27,324 nt of DNA from Akkermansiaceae bacterium UBA5689. Its GTDB lineage: Bacteria; Verrucomicrobiota; Verrucomicrobiia; Verrucomicrobiales; Akkermansiaceae. The DNA lies in the NCBI GenBank assembly GCA_002420305.1, contig DIHT01000078.1:1-27324 (forward strand). Reading direction: 5' to 3'. The notes under the pieces are model-generated. The model was not told the origin of the DNA. It saw only the letters and a list, made by a program, of their open reading frames with translations, and did not search any database. The position numbers were made by a program, and so were the translations under genes. The first letter of the stretch is position 1. Each line of letters begins with the position of its first letter. Below are positions 1 to 7,206 of this stretch, in pieces.

Positions 1-954
1 GGGGACCCGCTGCCCTCCCTCCCATGTGGTTCCCTTTCCTTCGCGGAGCGGATGAGCGCTTCCAGCGTGGTTTCCGTAGCTTAACCAAGGCCCGTTGTCG
101 CTGGTGAACAAGACCAGGGTATCGTCTGCCAGATCGAATCTTTTCAGGGCTGAGAGAATCTGGCCGACAGACCAGTCAATCTCCATAATGACATCTCCAT
201 AAAGTCCCTGTTCAGATTTACCCTTGAATTTTTCTGAGACAAAGAGAGGAACGTGAGGCATGGAGTGGGCCACGTAGAGAAAGAAGGGTTTAGTCCTGTT
301 ACGGGCAATGAAGTCTACTGCCTTTTCAGTATAAGAGGTCGTGAGGCCAACCTGATCCTCGGGCGAGACCTCTTTGTTAATGATCTCGTTGCCCTCAATC
401 ATAGGGAGGTGAGGCCAGCGCTTGAGTCGCTTTTCCATTGAGAGATGACGGACACCGGGATGGTAGGGCCACATGTCATTGGAGAAGGGCAATCCATAAT
501 ATTCATCGAAACCATGTTGGAGAGGCAGAAACTTCCTGAGGTGGCCCAAGTGCCACTTTCCAAAAAGAGCAGTGGAGTAACCACGGTCCTTGAGCATCTC
601 AGAGATAAGAATCTCGCCGTCGGCGATGCCCCCCCGCGAGCTCGGACCTGGGGCTCCGAGCATGTTAATACGATTCGGGTAGCAGCCGGTAAGTAGTCCG
701 GCTCGTGAGGCGCCACACACTGCCTGAGGGACATACCAGTTGGTAAAGCGCAGCCCCTCGTCCGCCATCCGGTCGAGATGAGGTGTCGAGAACCCCTTCG
801 CGCCGAACTTTCCTACATCAGCATAACCCTGATCATCAGTCATGATGATGATGATATTGGGTGCCTGAATGGATCCTTTGTTTCCTTCTGCAGAGGTAGC
901 GACTGGCGCAAAAGTGATAATAAGCGTTAGAAGGAGGAGGTGTACGGTATTCAT
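1..954 (-). CDS. Exported S1-family sulfatase, C-terminus cut by window edge
   Basis: The frame opens with ATG at 954-952 and stays open to base 1, giving 318 residues with the C-terminus missing. Residues 1-22 form a signal peptide (hydrophobic LLLLTLIITFAP, then ATSA). Sulfatase hallmarks follow in order: a metal-binding TDDQGY motif near residue 39, the formylglycine motif C80-G-A-S-R followed by AGLLTG, FGKWHLG, FTSDNGP, and the late WEGGQRVP motif at the edge. By family, C80 would be oxidised to formylglycine and the enzyme would hydrolyse sulfate esters of a carbohydrate outside the cytoplasm; the substrate cannot be told. The motif has Ala, not Pro, at +2, unlike the other two sulfatases here. 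The protein also carries a run of four Ile (ATC repeats near 840-850). Roughly a third of a typical 450-550 residue sulfatase lies beyond the window. It is probably the last gene of the minus-strand block, 302 bp beyond the beta-propeller gene. Confidence 0.93.
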   Translation of the reverse strand, partial: MNTVHLLLLTLIITFAPVATSAEGNKGSIQAPNIIIIMTDDQGYADVGKFGAKGFSTPHLDRMADEGLRFTNWYVPQAVCGASRAGLLTGCYPNRINMLGAPGPSSRGGIADGEILISEMLKDRGYSTALFGKWHLGHLRKFLPLQHGFDEYYGLPFSNDMWPYHPGVRHLSMEKRLKRWPHLPMIEGNEIINKEVSPEDQVGLTTSYTEKAVDFIARNRTKPFFLYVAHSMPHVPLFVSEKFKGKSEQGLYGDVIMEIDWSVGQILSALKRFDLADDTLVLFTSDNGPWLSYGNHAGSAHPLREGKGTTWEGGQRVP

Positions 955-1256
955 GATGCTGCAAAGTGCCCCATGGTCGGGTCTTTAGGATAGGAAATGG
1001 AAAGCGAACAATCTGGAGATAGGAAGCGAGAAATGATCGAGTCAGGTGTAGCGGTCCTTTCAAGAGCGGATTCCGGTTGGCTGGATCTTCGCGGATGATG
1101 CTGTGCGCCACACCCTGAACCTCGGAGAACGGAAGATCTGGGCTACCCCTCATCCTGACTTGCCGCCGCCGGACCAGAAGCCTGGGAAGAAGCCCCCACC
1201 GAAGAAAAAGCCGACGGAGGATATTCTCGACTGAACGGGCCTCGTTCTGCTGATTA
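955..1256. other. 302-bp intergenic region between beta-propeller gene and sulfatase
   Basis: This is the only stretch of about 300 bases without a confident gene. It separates two minus-strand genes and should hold the leader and promoter of the sulfatase starting at 954, but I see no convincing -35/-10 pair. An open minus-strand frame across it (1318-836) has an atypical Arg/His/Ser-rich translation and overlaps both flanking genes, so it looks like a shadow. On the plus strand there is an open frame with protein-like composition, listed separately. Confidence 0.5.
1052..1234 (+). pseudogene. Possible coding remnant with a Pro/Lys-rich tail
   Basis: Following an in-frame TAG at 1049-1051, a plus-strand frame runs 60 codons to TGA at 1232-1234. 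It has no ATG; the first conventional start is GTG at 1103, which would leave 43 residues. The translation reads naturally as a protein C-terminus: an aromatic/acidic part (GWIFADDAVRHTLNLGERK) followed by a Pro/Lys-rich tail (PPPDQKPGKKPPPKKKPTED). Further stops lie just upstream in the same frame, and I found no extension in other frames. It could be the degenerate end of a lost gene on the opposite strand to its neighbours, a small GTG-started gene, or chance. I do not recognise a family. Confidence 0.22.
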
Positions 1257-2495
1257 CTACCAGCTGTAGGCGGTGAGACCTTTGAGGTCCCGGATATAAA
1301 CTTCGTTCCCGCACACAACGAGATGAGCCCAGGTTGCTCGGCCGCTTACCTCGATCTTGCCGGCGGGCTTGAAGCCTTCCGGGCTGGCGTTGATGAGAAG
1401 AAGGTATCCTCGGCTGTCTAATGCGAGGATCTGCTTTCCGTTTGCTACCATCGACCAGTAATCACCAAATACCTCCCCGGTGGACCAGAGGACTTCCTTT
1501 TTCACCGGATCGATACAGTGGAAACGCTTGTCGCGTCCATGCATGTAAATCAGGCCATCAACGACGACTGGCGAGGACATGTATCCTTCAACCTTATGCT
1601 GCCACAGGGAGGAGATGTCCTGCTTGTTCCCCTTTGTTTCGACTCCATACCAGAAGGTGCCACCACCATAGGTAGAGGTGAACACCTTGTCGTCGATAAC
1701 GGTAGGAGTAAGGATGTTCATTCCCCGGAAGGCTTTGACCGGAGTCTTCCAGATGACTTTTCCATCATGCGGGGCGATTCCCGCGAGTTCCATGCGAGTT
1801 TGCACCACAATCTGGTCGCGCTTTCCGATCCGAGCGCGAACCGGTGATGAAAATGCGGAGCCGAACATTGCTCTCTCATCGGAGAGGGACTTCCACATCG
1901 TTTCTCCGTTGTCCTTGCGGATCTTGCGAAGGGCGCTGCCGACTTGGACGTAAATGCTGTCCTTGTCCAGTAGGGGAGAGCAGACAAAGCCGAACTGAGG
2001 TTTTGTTGTTTTTTCCTTCTTGGGAAAGTCGACGCTCCATTTTTCTTTCCCGGTTGTGATGTCCAGAGCGACAAGGACGTCCAGCATTCCGCCAATGTAA
2101 ATGTTCTTGCCGTCCGCCGCTGGAGAACTTCGTACCCAGCTGCCGTTTTTGGCAGCAAAAAATGGAACCTTCATGGATCCTGCCCATGAGCTTTCCCAGA
2201 GCTGTTTTCCGGAATCACGATCGAAGGCCCGGACGATTTCGTTCTTTTTGGACTTGGTCTCGACGGTAATCACTCGATTGCCCGAGACGATGGGAGAAGA
2301 GTATCCCTCGGCGAGGCCGACCGACCATTTCTTCTTGAGATTACCCTCTGTCAGTTTGCCGGGCCAAGCCTTGGCAGACTCATGAATCTGACTATCGCGG
2401 GTTGGGCCTCTCCACTGAAGCCAGTCGGGTCGCGCGGCGTACACCGAAGTGCCCATCAGCGTTGTGGTAAGAAGGGTCGAAATAATACGGTTCAT
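1257..2495 (-). CDS. Exported PQQ-type (BamB-like) beta-propeller protein
   Basis: 412 residues from ATG at 2495. A signal peptide covers residues 1-20 (MNRIISTLLTTTLMGTSVYA). The mature protein starts with DWLQWRGPTRDS, a pattern common at the start of PQQ-like propellers in Planctomycetes and Verrucomicrobia. About seven to eight blades are visible as repeats of the form SSP-x-V-x-x-G-x-x-Y followed by D-x-x-(T/S)-G-K-x-x-W, for example SSPIVSGN...DSGKQLWE, SSPAADGKN...TTGKEKWS, CSPLLDKD..., and SSPVVVDG...VKKEVLWS. There is no cytochrome motif and no vicinal disulfide, so it is unlikely to be a quinoprotein dehydrogenase; a binding or scaffolding role in the periplasm is more likely. The gene lies 125 bp after the NagB-like gene on the same strand and may be cotranscribed. 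No clear ribosome binding site precedes the start. The family is certain; the function is open. Confidence 0.9.
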   Translation of the reverse strand: MNRIISTLLTTTLMGTSVYAARPDWLQWRGPTRDSQIHESAKAWPGKLTEGNLKKKWSVGLAEGYSSPIVSGNRVITVETKSKKNEIVRAFDRDSGKQLWESSWAGSMKVPFFAAKNGSWVRSSPAADGKNIYIGGMLDVLVALDITTGKEKWSVDFPKKEKTTKPQFGFVCSPLLDKDSIYVQVGSALRKIRKDNGETMWKSLSDERAMFGSAFSSPVRARIGKRDQIVVQTRMELAGIAPHDGKVIWKTPVKAFRGMNILTPTVIDDKVFTSTYGGGTFWYGVETKGNKQDISSLWQHKVEGYMSSPVVVDGLIYMHGRDKRFHCIDPVKKEVLWSTGEVFGDYWSMVANGKQILALDSRGYLLLINASPEGFKPAGKIEVSGRATWAHLVVCGNEVYIRDLKGLTAYSW

Positions 2496-2620
2496 GGCTA
2501 GCGAGTGTTTTGGGGATCGATGGACCCGGAAAGACTCTACGGGTCGGTTGCAAAGTGCCTACTTTCGAGAGAGGGTCAATGTTTGTCTCAGATTTTGGCT
2601 GGCTGCAGTTCCTAAGGCAA

Positions 2621-3547
2621 TCAATGCATCTCTACAGCGCAGGAACCTAGTCCTCCGGTGAAATAGTTGAACTGGACGTTGGGGTGGTCTGCGAGCAGGG
2701 ACATGGGAACGGCAGAATCGGCGATTCCATTGGATATCATGAAAGCGGTAAGGCGCTGGCCGAGAGGATTGTCGTGGGTTCCGGCCTGCCAGATGGAAAC
2801 CTTCTCGGCCTGCCAAGTTTCGACGGGACCTACAGTAACTGCTTGATTGGGCACCATCGTGATATTTCCACCGCCAGAAGTGCGGGCATTCTGGGCGAGC
2901 GTTACAGGATGTAGATCAACTACCCGTGTTGTCAGCTTGCGGTATTCTTCCGCCGGGGGAGGAGAGTCCAGATATTGTCCTTCACGCCGAGGGGGGTCGT
3001 TGAAGGCCCAGTGCTTGATGTCACCCTGTCCTCCCTGCATGATTGCGCATCGTATAGTTCCATTCCAGGAATCGATGTAGCGCCGGGTATCCGCAGCAGG
3101 AAAGTGAAGGTTGCTCTCGGGAAAACCGCTCTTGATGTGGTTGAAACACAGTTTGCGGTCAGCCCTTTCGAAGGAAAGAGGATGATTCAGGGGGACTTCC
3201 TTTCCATCCTCTCCTATCCACTCGTCCATGCCCCAGAAGTGAGCATTAGAAACGTCAATTTCCAGTTCATTGACAAGTCGGGCTACAAGCGGGAGTTGCT
3301 CAGTCGGTCCGATGGGGCCACAGATACCTACCGGATTGTCGGCGGTGGCCTGTCTCCATGCCTCGATGTATTCGAGCGCCTCAGCCAGGTAGAAATCCTC
3401 GAGAGAGTCGTAAAATGTGACCGTAAACCCAGGACGAGAAAGTTGGAGGAGATCTGCCGGAGTCAGTTTAGCGGCATCTCGAATGATGGATGGGTCCAAG
3501 GTGGTGTAATCCCACCAGGACGAAGAAATTTTTGATTGAGGACGCAT
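2621..3547 (-). CDS. NagB-like glucosamine-6-phosphate isomerase/deaminase family protein
   Basis: 308 residues from ATG at 3547, longer than classical NagB (about 266), with an N-terminal extension (WWDYTTLDPS). A phosphate-loop-like stretch CGPIGPTEQ (residues 76-84) is followed by HFWGMDEWIGED (103-114), matching FNMDEYVG of E. coli NagB, and by HPLSFERADRKLCF, matching the next NagB segment. The active-site loop is GQGDIKHWAFNDP (173-185), against GVGNDGHIAFNEP in E. coli (recalled). H179 corresponds to His143 and D108 to Asp72, but the Asp141 position is Ile177 and Glu148 is Asp184. The fold is therefore convincing, but canonical glucosamine-6-phosphate deamination is not assured. The gene follows the PIG-L deacetylase by 29 bp; that pairing suggests deacetylation and isomerisation of an N-acetyl-amino sugar. 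It is cytoplasmic, with no signal peptide. Confidence 0.87.
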   Translation of the reverse strand: MRPQSKISSSWWDYTTLDPSIIRDAAKLTPADLLQLSRPGFTVTFYDSLEDFYLAEALEYIEAWRQATADNPVGICGPIGPTEQLPLVARLVNELEIDVSNAHFWGMDEWIGEDGKEVPLNHPLSFERADRKLCFNHIKSGFPESNLHFPAADTRRYIDSWNGTIRCAIMQGGQGDIKHWAFNDPPRREGQYLDSPPPAEEYRKLTTRVVDLHPVTLAQNARTSGGGNITMVPNQAVTVGPVETWQAEKVSIWQAGTHDNPLGQRLTAFMISNGIADSAVPMSLLADHPNVQFNYFTGGLGSCAVEMH

Positions 3548-3576
3548 TGTTCAGGGAGAGGCCTGGAAGAGGATGG

Positions 3577-4362
3577 TTAGGGCCCGTTTTGTTCGCGCAT
3601 GAAATACTTCTCCGCGAGAATCGTGCTCAATGGGTCCTCGTCGCGAGCAGAGAAACCAAGATGAAGATGGCGGCGCCAGCCCTCGGCTTGTCGGAAACGT
3701 CCCGATAGTCGGCCAACCTTGAGGGAGATTTCATCTAGGACCTTGAGGTAGGAATCGGCTCCCTGAGACTTGTCAAGCCAGTCTCGTTGGGAGGCATGGG
3801 CCGCAAGTGCTTCGCGCTGGGTCGCAAAGACGGAACTGGTATCAACAAAGGATTCCACAGGCGCGGGGATGCGAAGGGGGTCGCAGAGGCCGTGGGGGAT
3901 GGAGTGATAGATAAATACGTCTTCCGGGTAGATGTCATCGGAAGGGGGAGTAGTCACAAAATTGGGCATCCCATGCGTAAATCCCGCCGTGACTGCCAGA
4001 CGACAGGTATTCGTGTGATCTTCCATATAGTCATGTGGAGGATGGGTCAGGATTATGGAGGGTTTTACCTTCCGCACTACCCCTGCTACCAGACGCAGGG
4101 TGGGCAGATCATAAAAGATCTCAAGGTCATCACAGATAGGATGATGAAAATGAGCTCCTAGGATGCTGGCAGCGGACTGCGCCTCGGCTAGTCGGACTCT
4201 ACGTGTTTCCTCTGCGCCCATTTCGACCGAACCGCAGTTACCGGTTGATAGATTAAAGTAGTGGGTCTCGAACCCTGCCTGTTTCAACAGAAGCAGCGTC
4301 CCCGCACCGAAATATTCAATGTCGTCGGGGTGGGCAAAGATGGCAAGAGCAGTGCTTCGCAC
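3577..4362 (-). CDS. PIG-L/LmbE-family zinc-dependent sugar N-deacetylase
   Basis: 261 residues, starting with GTG at 4362-4360; no upstream in-frame ATG or TTG is near, and the second beta-strand begins immediately (TALAIFAHPDD), so this start is well supported. The zinc motif AHPDD (H11, D14) is intact, as is the second ligand region HPPHDYMEDHTNT (H110, D115, H116). The segment STGNCGS...EETRRVRLAEAQSAASILGA is typical of LmbE proteins. The family removes acetyl or similar groups from amino sugars such as GlcNAc-PI, GlcNAc-malate or GlcNAc conjugates. There is no signal peptide, so the substrate is cytoplasmic. The gene lies 41 bp after the oxidoreductase and 29 bp before the NagB-like gene. 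LmbE and NagB domains are known as fusions in some Bacteroidetes, which supports a common substrate here. The exact substrate is unknown. Confidence 0.93.
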   Translation of the reverse strand: MRSTALAIFAHPDDIEYFGAGTLLLLKQAGFETHYFNLSTGNCGSVEMGAEETRRVRLAEAQSAASILGAHFHHPICDDLEIFYDLPTLRLVAGVVRKVKPSIILTHPPHDYMEDHTNTCRLAVTAGFTHGMPNFVTTPPSDDIYPEDVFIYHSIPHGLCDPLRIPAPVESFVDTSSVFATQREALAAHASQRDWLDKSQGADSYLKVLDEISLKVGRLSGRFRQAEGWRRHLHLGFSARDEDPLSTILAEKYFMREQNGP

Positions 4363-4403
4363 GGGTGAATAGGGAAAGGTTAAGGTGTCAACCCTTTCAT
4401 GAC

Positions 4404-5429
4404 CTAGAGCCTTACCGGGCTGCCGGTGGCCGCACTCTGATCAGCGGCAAAGATAACCCGGAAGGTTTGAAGGGCGTCATCATAACTGGTCAGGGGCATG
4501 GACTCATCTCTGTCGAGCACATCAAAAAAGGATTGGAACTGGTCTTGATATGGATGATCGGCAACATCGCCGGAATCTGCGAGAGCAATGGGCAGTTTGG
4601 TCCAAGCCTTGTCGCGTAGGTGGAGCTTGGAAGAAAAGATCTTGTCGTCAAGAATGCTGCCCTCACTACCACAGAGATGAGTGTGAAAATAATAGGGCAT
4701 CATGCAGTCAATGAGGCTGGCACACTTGCCCACAGCCCCGTTGCGGAACTTCAGGATGGTAGTTGTTGTGGTGGGGTATTCGTAACTACTGAAGACCGCA
4801 TTGGAAGACTGTGTATTATACGCCATCACTTCCTCGACCTCTGATCCCATACAGAGAAGCAGGGCGTCGAGAGCATGACATCCGGCAGAGAGCAGTGAGC
4901 TCCCTCCATTCTCTTTTGTGGTGTTCCAGCGATATTGTCCGTACCAAGGGCCGATGCCATGGTAATAGTCAATTTCGCCATAATGGATGTCTCCAATAAG
5001 TCCCTCCTCAATGATGGATTTGATGGTGGTGAACTGAGAGATAAACCTTAGCTCGAAACAGACGCAGCTTAGAGTGTGATTGGACTCAAAAGCTTTCTGG
5101 ATCTCCTCGGCATCCTCGAGATTCAGCGTAACGGGCTTCTCAAGAATAACATGCTTTCCTGCATTTGCAGCGGCGATTGCCTGAGTCTTGTGTTGGCTTG
5201 GGTAAGAGGTAATATCGATCACATCAATAGATGCGTCGGCAAGCATCTCATCCAGATTGTCGTAAACTTTGATTTTGCCTCCATGGGTTGATGACAGTTC
5301 CGACGGATCAAGGTTGCGGGTGGAGAACACCGCGGTGACGTTTCCTTGTGAAGTGTTGTTGAGAGCGTCAATGTGGGCAGCAGCAGCCCACCCATAGCCG
5401 ATTACACCAACGTTGTAATTTCTGCTCAT
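4404..5429 (-). CDS. Gfo/Idh/MocA-family NAD(P)-dependent sugar oxidoreductase
   Basis: 341 residues from ATG at 5429. The frame can be extended to a TTG at 5468, but the Rossmann strand starts directly after the ATG (NYNVGVIGYGWAAAAHIDAL), so the shorter form is preferred. The GxGxxA dinucleotide motif is followed by DVIDITSYPSQHKTQAIAAANAGKH and by the catalytic EKP motif (ILEKPVTLN). The C-terminal domain has GGSSLLSAGCHALDALLLCMG, matching the conserved G-x-x-x-D-x-G-x-H-x-x-D region. The family oxidises or reduces a hydroxyl/keto group of sugars, inositols or sugar nucleotides. It is first in the tight cassette with the PIG-L deacetylase and the NagB-like enzyme, and a 193-bp gap before it suggests the operon promoter lies between 5430 and 5622. 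It is cytoplasmic; the substrate is unknown, and context favours an amino sugar or a 3-keto derivative. Confidence 0.93.
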   Translation of the reverse strand: MSRNYNVGVIGYGWAAAAHIDALNNTSQGNVTAVFSTRNLDPSELSSTHGGKIKVYDNLDEMLADASIDVIDITSYPSQHKTQAIAAANAGKHVILEKPVTLNLEDAEEIQKAFESNHTLSCVCFELRFISQFTTIKSIIEEGLIGDIHYGEIDYYHGIGPWYGQYRWNTTKENGGSSLLSAGCHALDALLLCMGSEVEEVMAYNTQSSNAVFSSYEYPTTTTTILKFRNGAVGKCASLIDCMMPYYFHTHLCGSEGSILDDKIFSSKLHLRDKAWTKLPIALADSGDVADHPYQDQFQSFFDVLDRDESMPLTSYDDALQTFRVIFAADQSAATGSPVRL

Positions 5430-5622
5430 AGGGGACAGGGTCTCCGTTTGTCCCGACAGTGAAAGCAATTTATCTACGAGACGGTAGTAATGGCCGAATA
5501 GAATGCTGTCTTATTCCTGACATCCAAGAATTCGTAAGAAACAAGGAAATGCAGATGGAGAAGGCCTCCAACGCAAGGTCGTCAAAGGGCGGAACTTTGG
5601 ATTAGAGAGCTGACGCGTCCTC

Positions 5623-7044
5623 CTATGGGCGTGATTTCCGGTGAGACAGCAAGGCCTCGAGCTCGTCCTTGACCTTGCGGACGGCATAAAACCGCCTCTG
5701 GGCCTTGCCGATTATGAGAGCACTCTCTGAGATTCTGCGGGCATCGGGAATCCATTCTTCTTCCCGGGAATCCTTCAGTTGTTCCATGAGAAGAGCCCGA
5801 CTGCGTTCAAAGCCGATCATGAGTTGCTCAGATTCCTTGCTCCAGATTTCTGCGTTGTAGTGTGCGGAGGAGAGGCGAGCCTCGTTGCCAAACTGTTTGG
5901 CCTTTTCCAGTTGTGCTCGATAGTTGGAGTCCAGCTGGTTGATGGATTTGTGCACGAGATCGAGCTCATTGAGGAGGAGTTCGATTTTTTCCATGATAGA
6001 GAAAACCTGAGGGTTGGGGACAAGGTGCTCGTCATTTAACGTAGCCAGGGCACGGCAGGCTTGTGCGAACGGCTCATCATATTTCTGGTTCCATGTTGTC
6101 ACGGATACAGCGCTTTCTCCCCAGATCATTTCTAGCTTCTTATTAAAATTTTTGCGCGCTTTCGGAGCGAGATAGTAAAAGTGGCTGTTGTTGTGTGTGA
6201 TCATGTCGCTGGTGAGGACCTTCCCATCAGGGACACCGAAAATATTGCGCTGGCGGTCCGAGGGAAGTTCGTCCTCTGTTAGGAGGGAGCGCTTTCCGCT
6301 GTAGTGATCCCAGAAATATTGTGAGTAGGCGATCAGGGCGATAAGTGTGGTCTGCGCCTGCCGTTGCTTATCTCCCGGATTGGCAACAATCCGGAACCCC
6401 CGCTCAACCGCGGACCGTATAGCTGGAAGCTTTAGTGCGACGAAAAATTCAGAGTCGGAAGTATCGCCTGAATTTGGATCCACAGAGTTCAGCAGAAGCT
6501 CGGTCGCTTGTGCTTTCACATTGAGATTACGAAGCGTCTCTTGGGCGTCCTTGAGGTGTTGCTCGTGCTCTCGCTCAAGATTTCCTACAAATTTCCCCCG
6601 GGTGGAGAGGACTTCATTCCATGCCGCCTTTCCTCTTTCGGCGAGGCCTTCAAGATCGGCGTATGCTGCCTTAAGGGTAGATATGGTTACCGCAGGATCG
6701 TGGGGAAGTTGCCGAAGCTCTCGCAGGGCTACTTGAATTCTTCCGGCTTTCGACCGGTGTTGCTTGTAGCGGGCTTTTTCCTTGATGAGGCTTTTTCGGA
6801 TTTCGGGGCGCTCCTCCGGATTGAGTTCCGGGTCCCCAAGGAATTCTTCATACCCTGCGATGAGAAGTTGAGCCTCCTCCGCTTCGGAAAGCGCCTGAGT
6901 CTTCTTTTGATTGAGAGCCTCGAGGAGTTGCTTCTCATGCACCTTTGGGGTGTCTTCCGCCAATCCACTTGTGGGGATAAGGAACAGAAAAGCAGTAACT
7001 GTCACGCTGAGGGCGGGGGAGTGAAGAAAAATACGTGTGATCAT
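5623..7044 (-). CDS. Secreted coiled-coil protein of unknown function
   Basis: 473 residues from ATG at 7044. A signal peptide is evident (hydrophobic residues about 10-27, then GLAED). The mature protein is strongly charged and helical: residues 33-185 are rich in Glu, Lys, Gln and Leu with heptad-like spacing (QKKTQALSEAEEAQLL, EKARYKQHRSKAGRIQVALRELRQL, LEREHEQHLKDAQETLRNL), and residues 345-470 form another helical, probably coiled-coil region. Between them is a more globular part with aromatic residues (YSQYFWDHYSGKRSLL, NSHFYYLAPKARKNFNKK). No enzymatic motif is recognised. It lies 162 bp after a sulfatase and 193 bp before the Gfo/Idh gene on the same strand, so it may belong to the same transcription unit. 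A structural or envelope role is possible but not shown. Confidence 0.75.
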   Translation of the reverse strand: MITRIFLHSPALSVTVTAFLFLIPTSGLAEDTPKVHEKQLLEALNQKKTQALSEAEEAQLLIAGYEEFLGDPELNPEERPEIRKSLIKEKARYKQHRSKAGRIQVALRELRQLPHDPAVTISTLKAAYADLEGLAERGKAAWNEVLSTRGKFVGNLEREHEQHLKDAQETLRNLNVKAQATELLLNSVDPNSGDTSDSEFFVALKLPAIRSAVERGFRIVANPGDKQRQAQTTLIALIAYSQYFWDHYSGKRSLLTEDELPSDRQRNIFGVPDGKVLTSDMITHNNSHFYYLAPKARKNFNKKLEMIWGESAVSVTTWNQKYDEPFAQACRALATLNDEHLVPNPQVFSIMEKIELLLNELDLVHKSINQLDSNYRAQLEKAKQFGNEARLSSAHYNAEIWSKESEQLMIGFERSRALLMEQLKDSREEEWIPDARRISESALIIGKAQRRFYAVRKVKDELEALLSHRKSRP

Positions 7045-7206
7045 GATTGGTGTTCCGGGTTGGATTGCCTTGAAGAGTCTAAATTTGACCAGGTCTGGTG
7101 AAAGAGTGGGTAGCGTATGTAACAGGATACGTAGGAGGATGCCGAGTCATTTCGCCAAAGTGAATAAAGGAGGATCAGACTGCCCTTTTCTACGTCGATA
7201 ACCTGT

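Noticed and set aside
840..855. Short ATC/GAT trinucleotide run
   Set aside because: It encodes consecutive isoleucines before the sulfatase metal-binding motif and is too short to count as a repeat element.
836..1318. Open minus-strand frame of 160 codons across the intergenic region
   Set aside because: It overlaps the start of one sulfatase and the end of the beta-propeller gene, and its translation is Arg/His/Ser-rich with no domain character, so it looks like a shadow frame.
2523..2545. GACCCG...CGGGTC hairpin before the beta-propeller gene
   Set aside because: The stem is short with an 11-base loop and no supporting promoter, terminator or riboswitch features.
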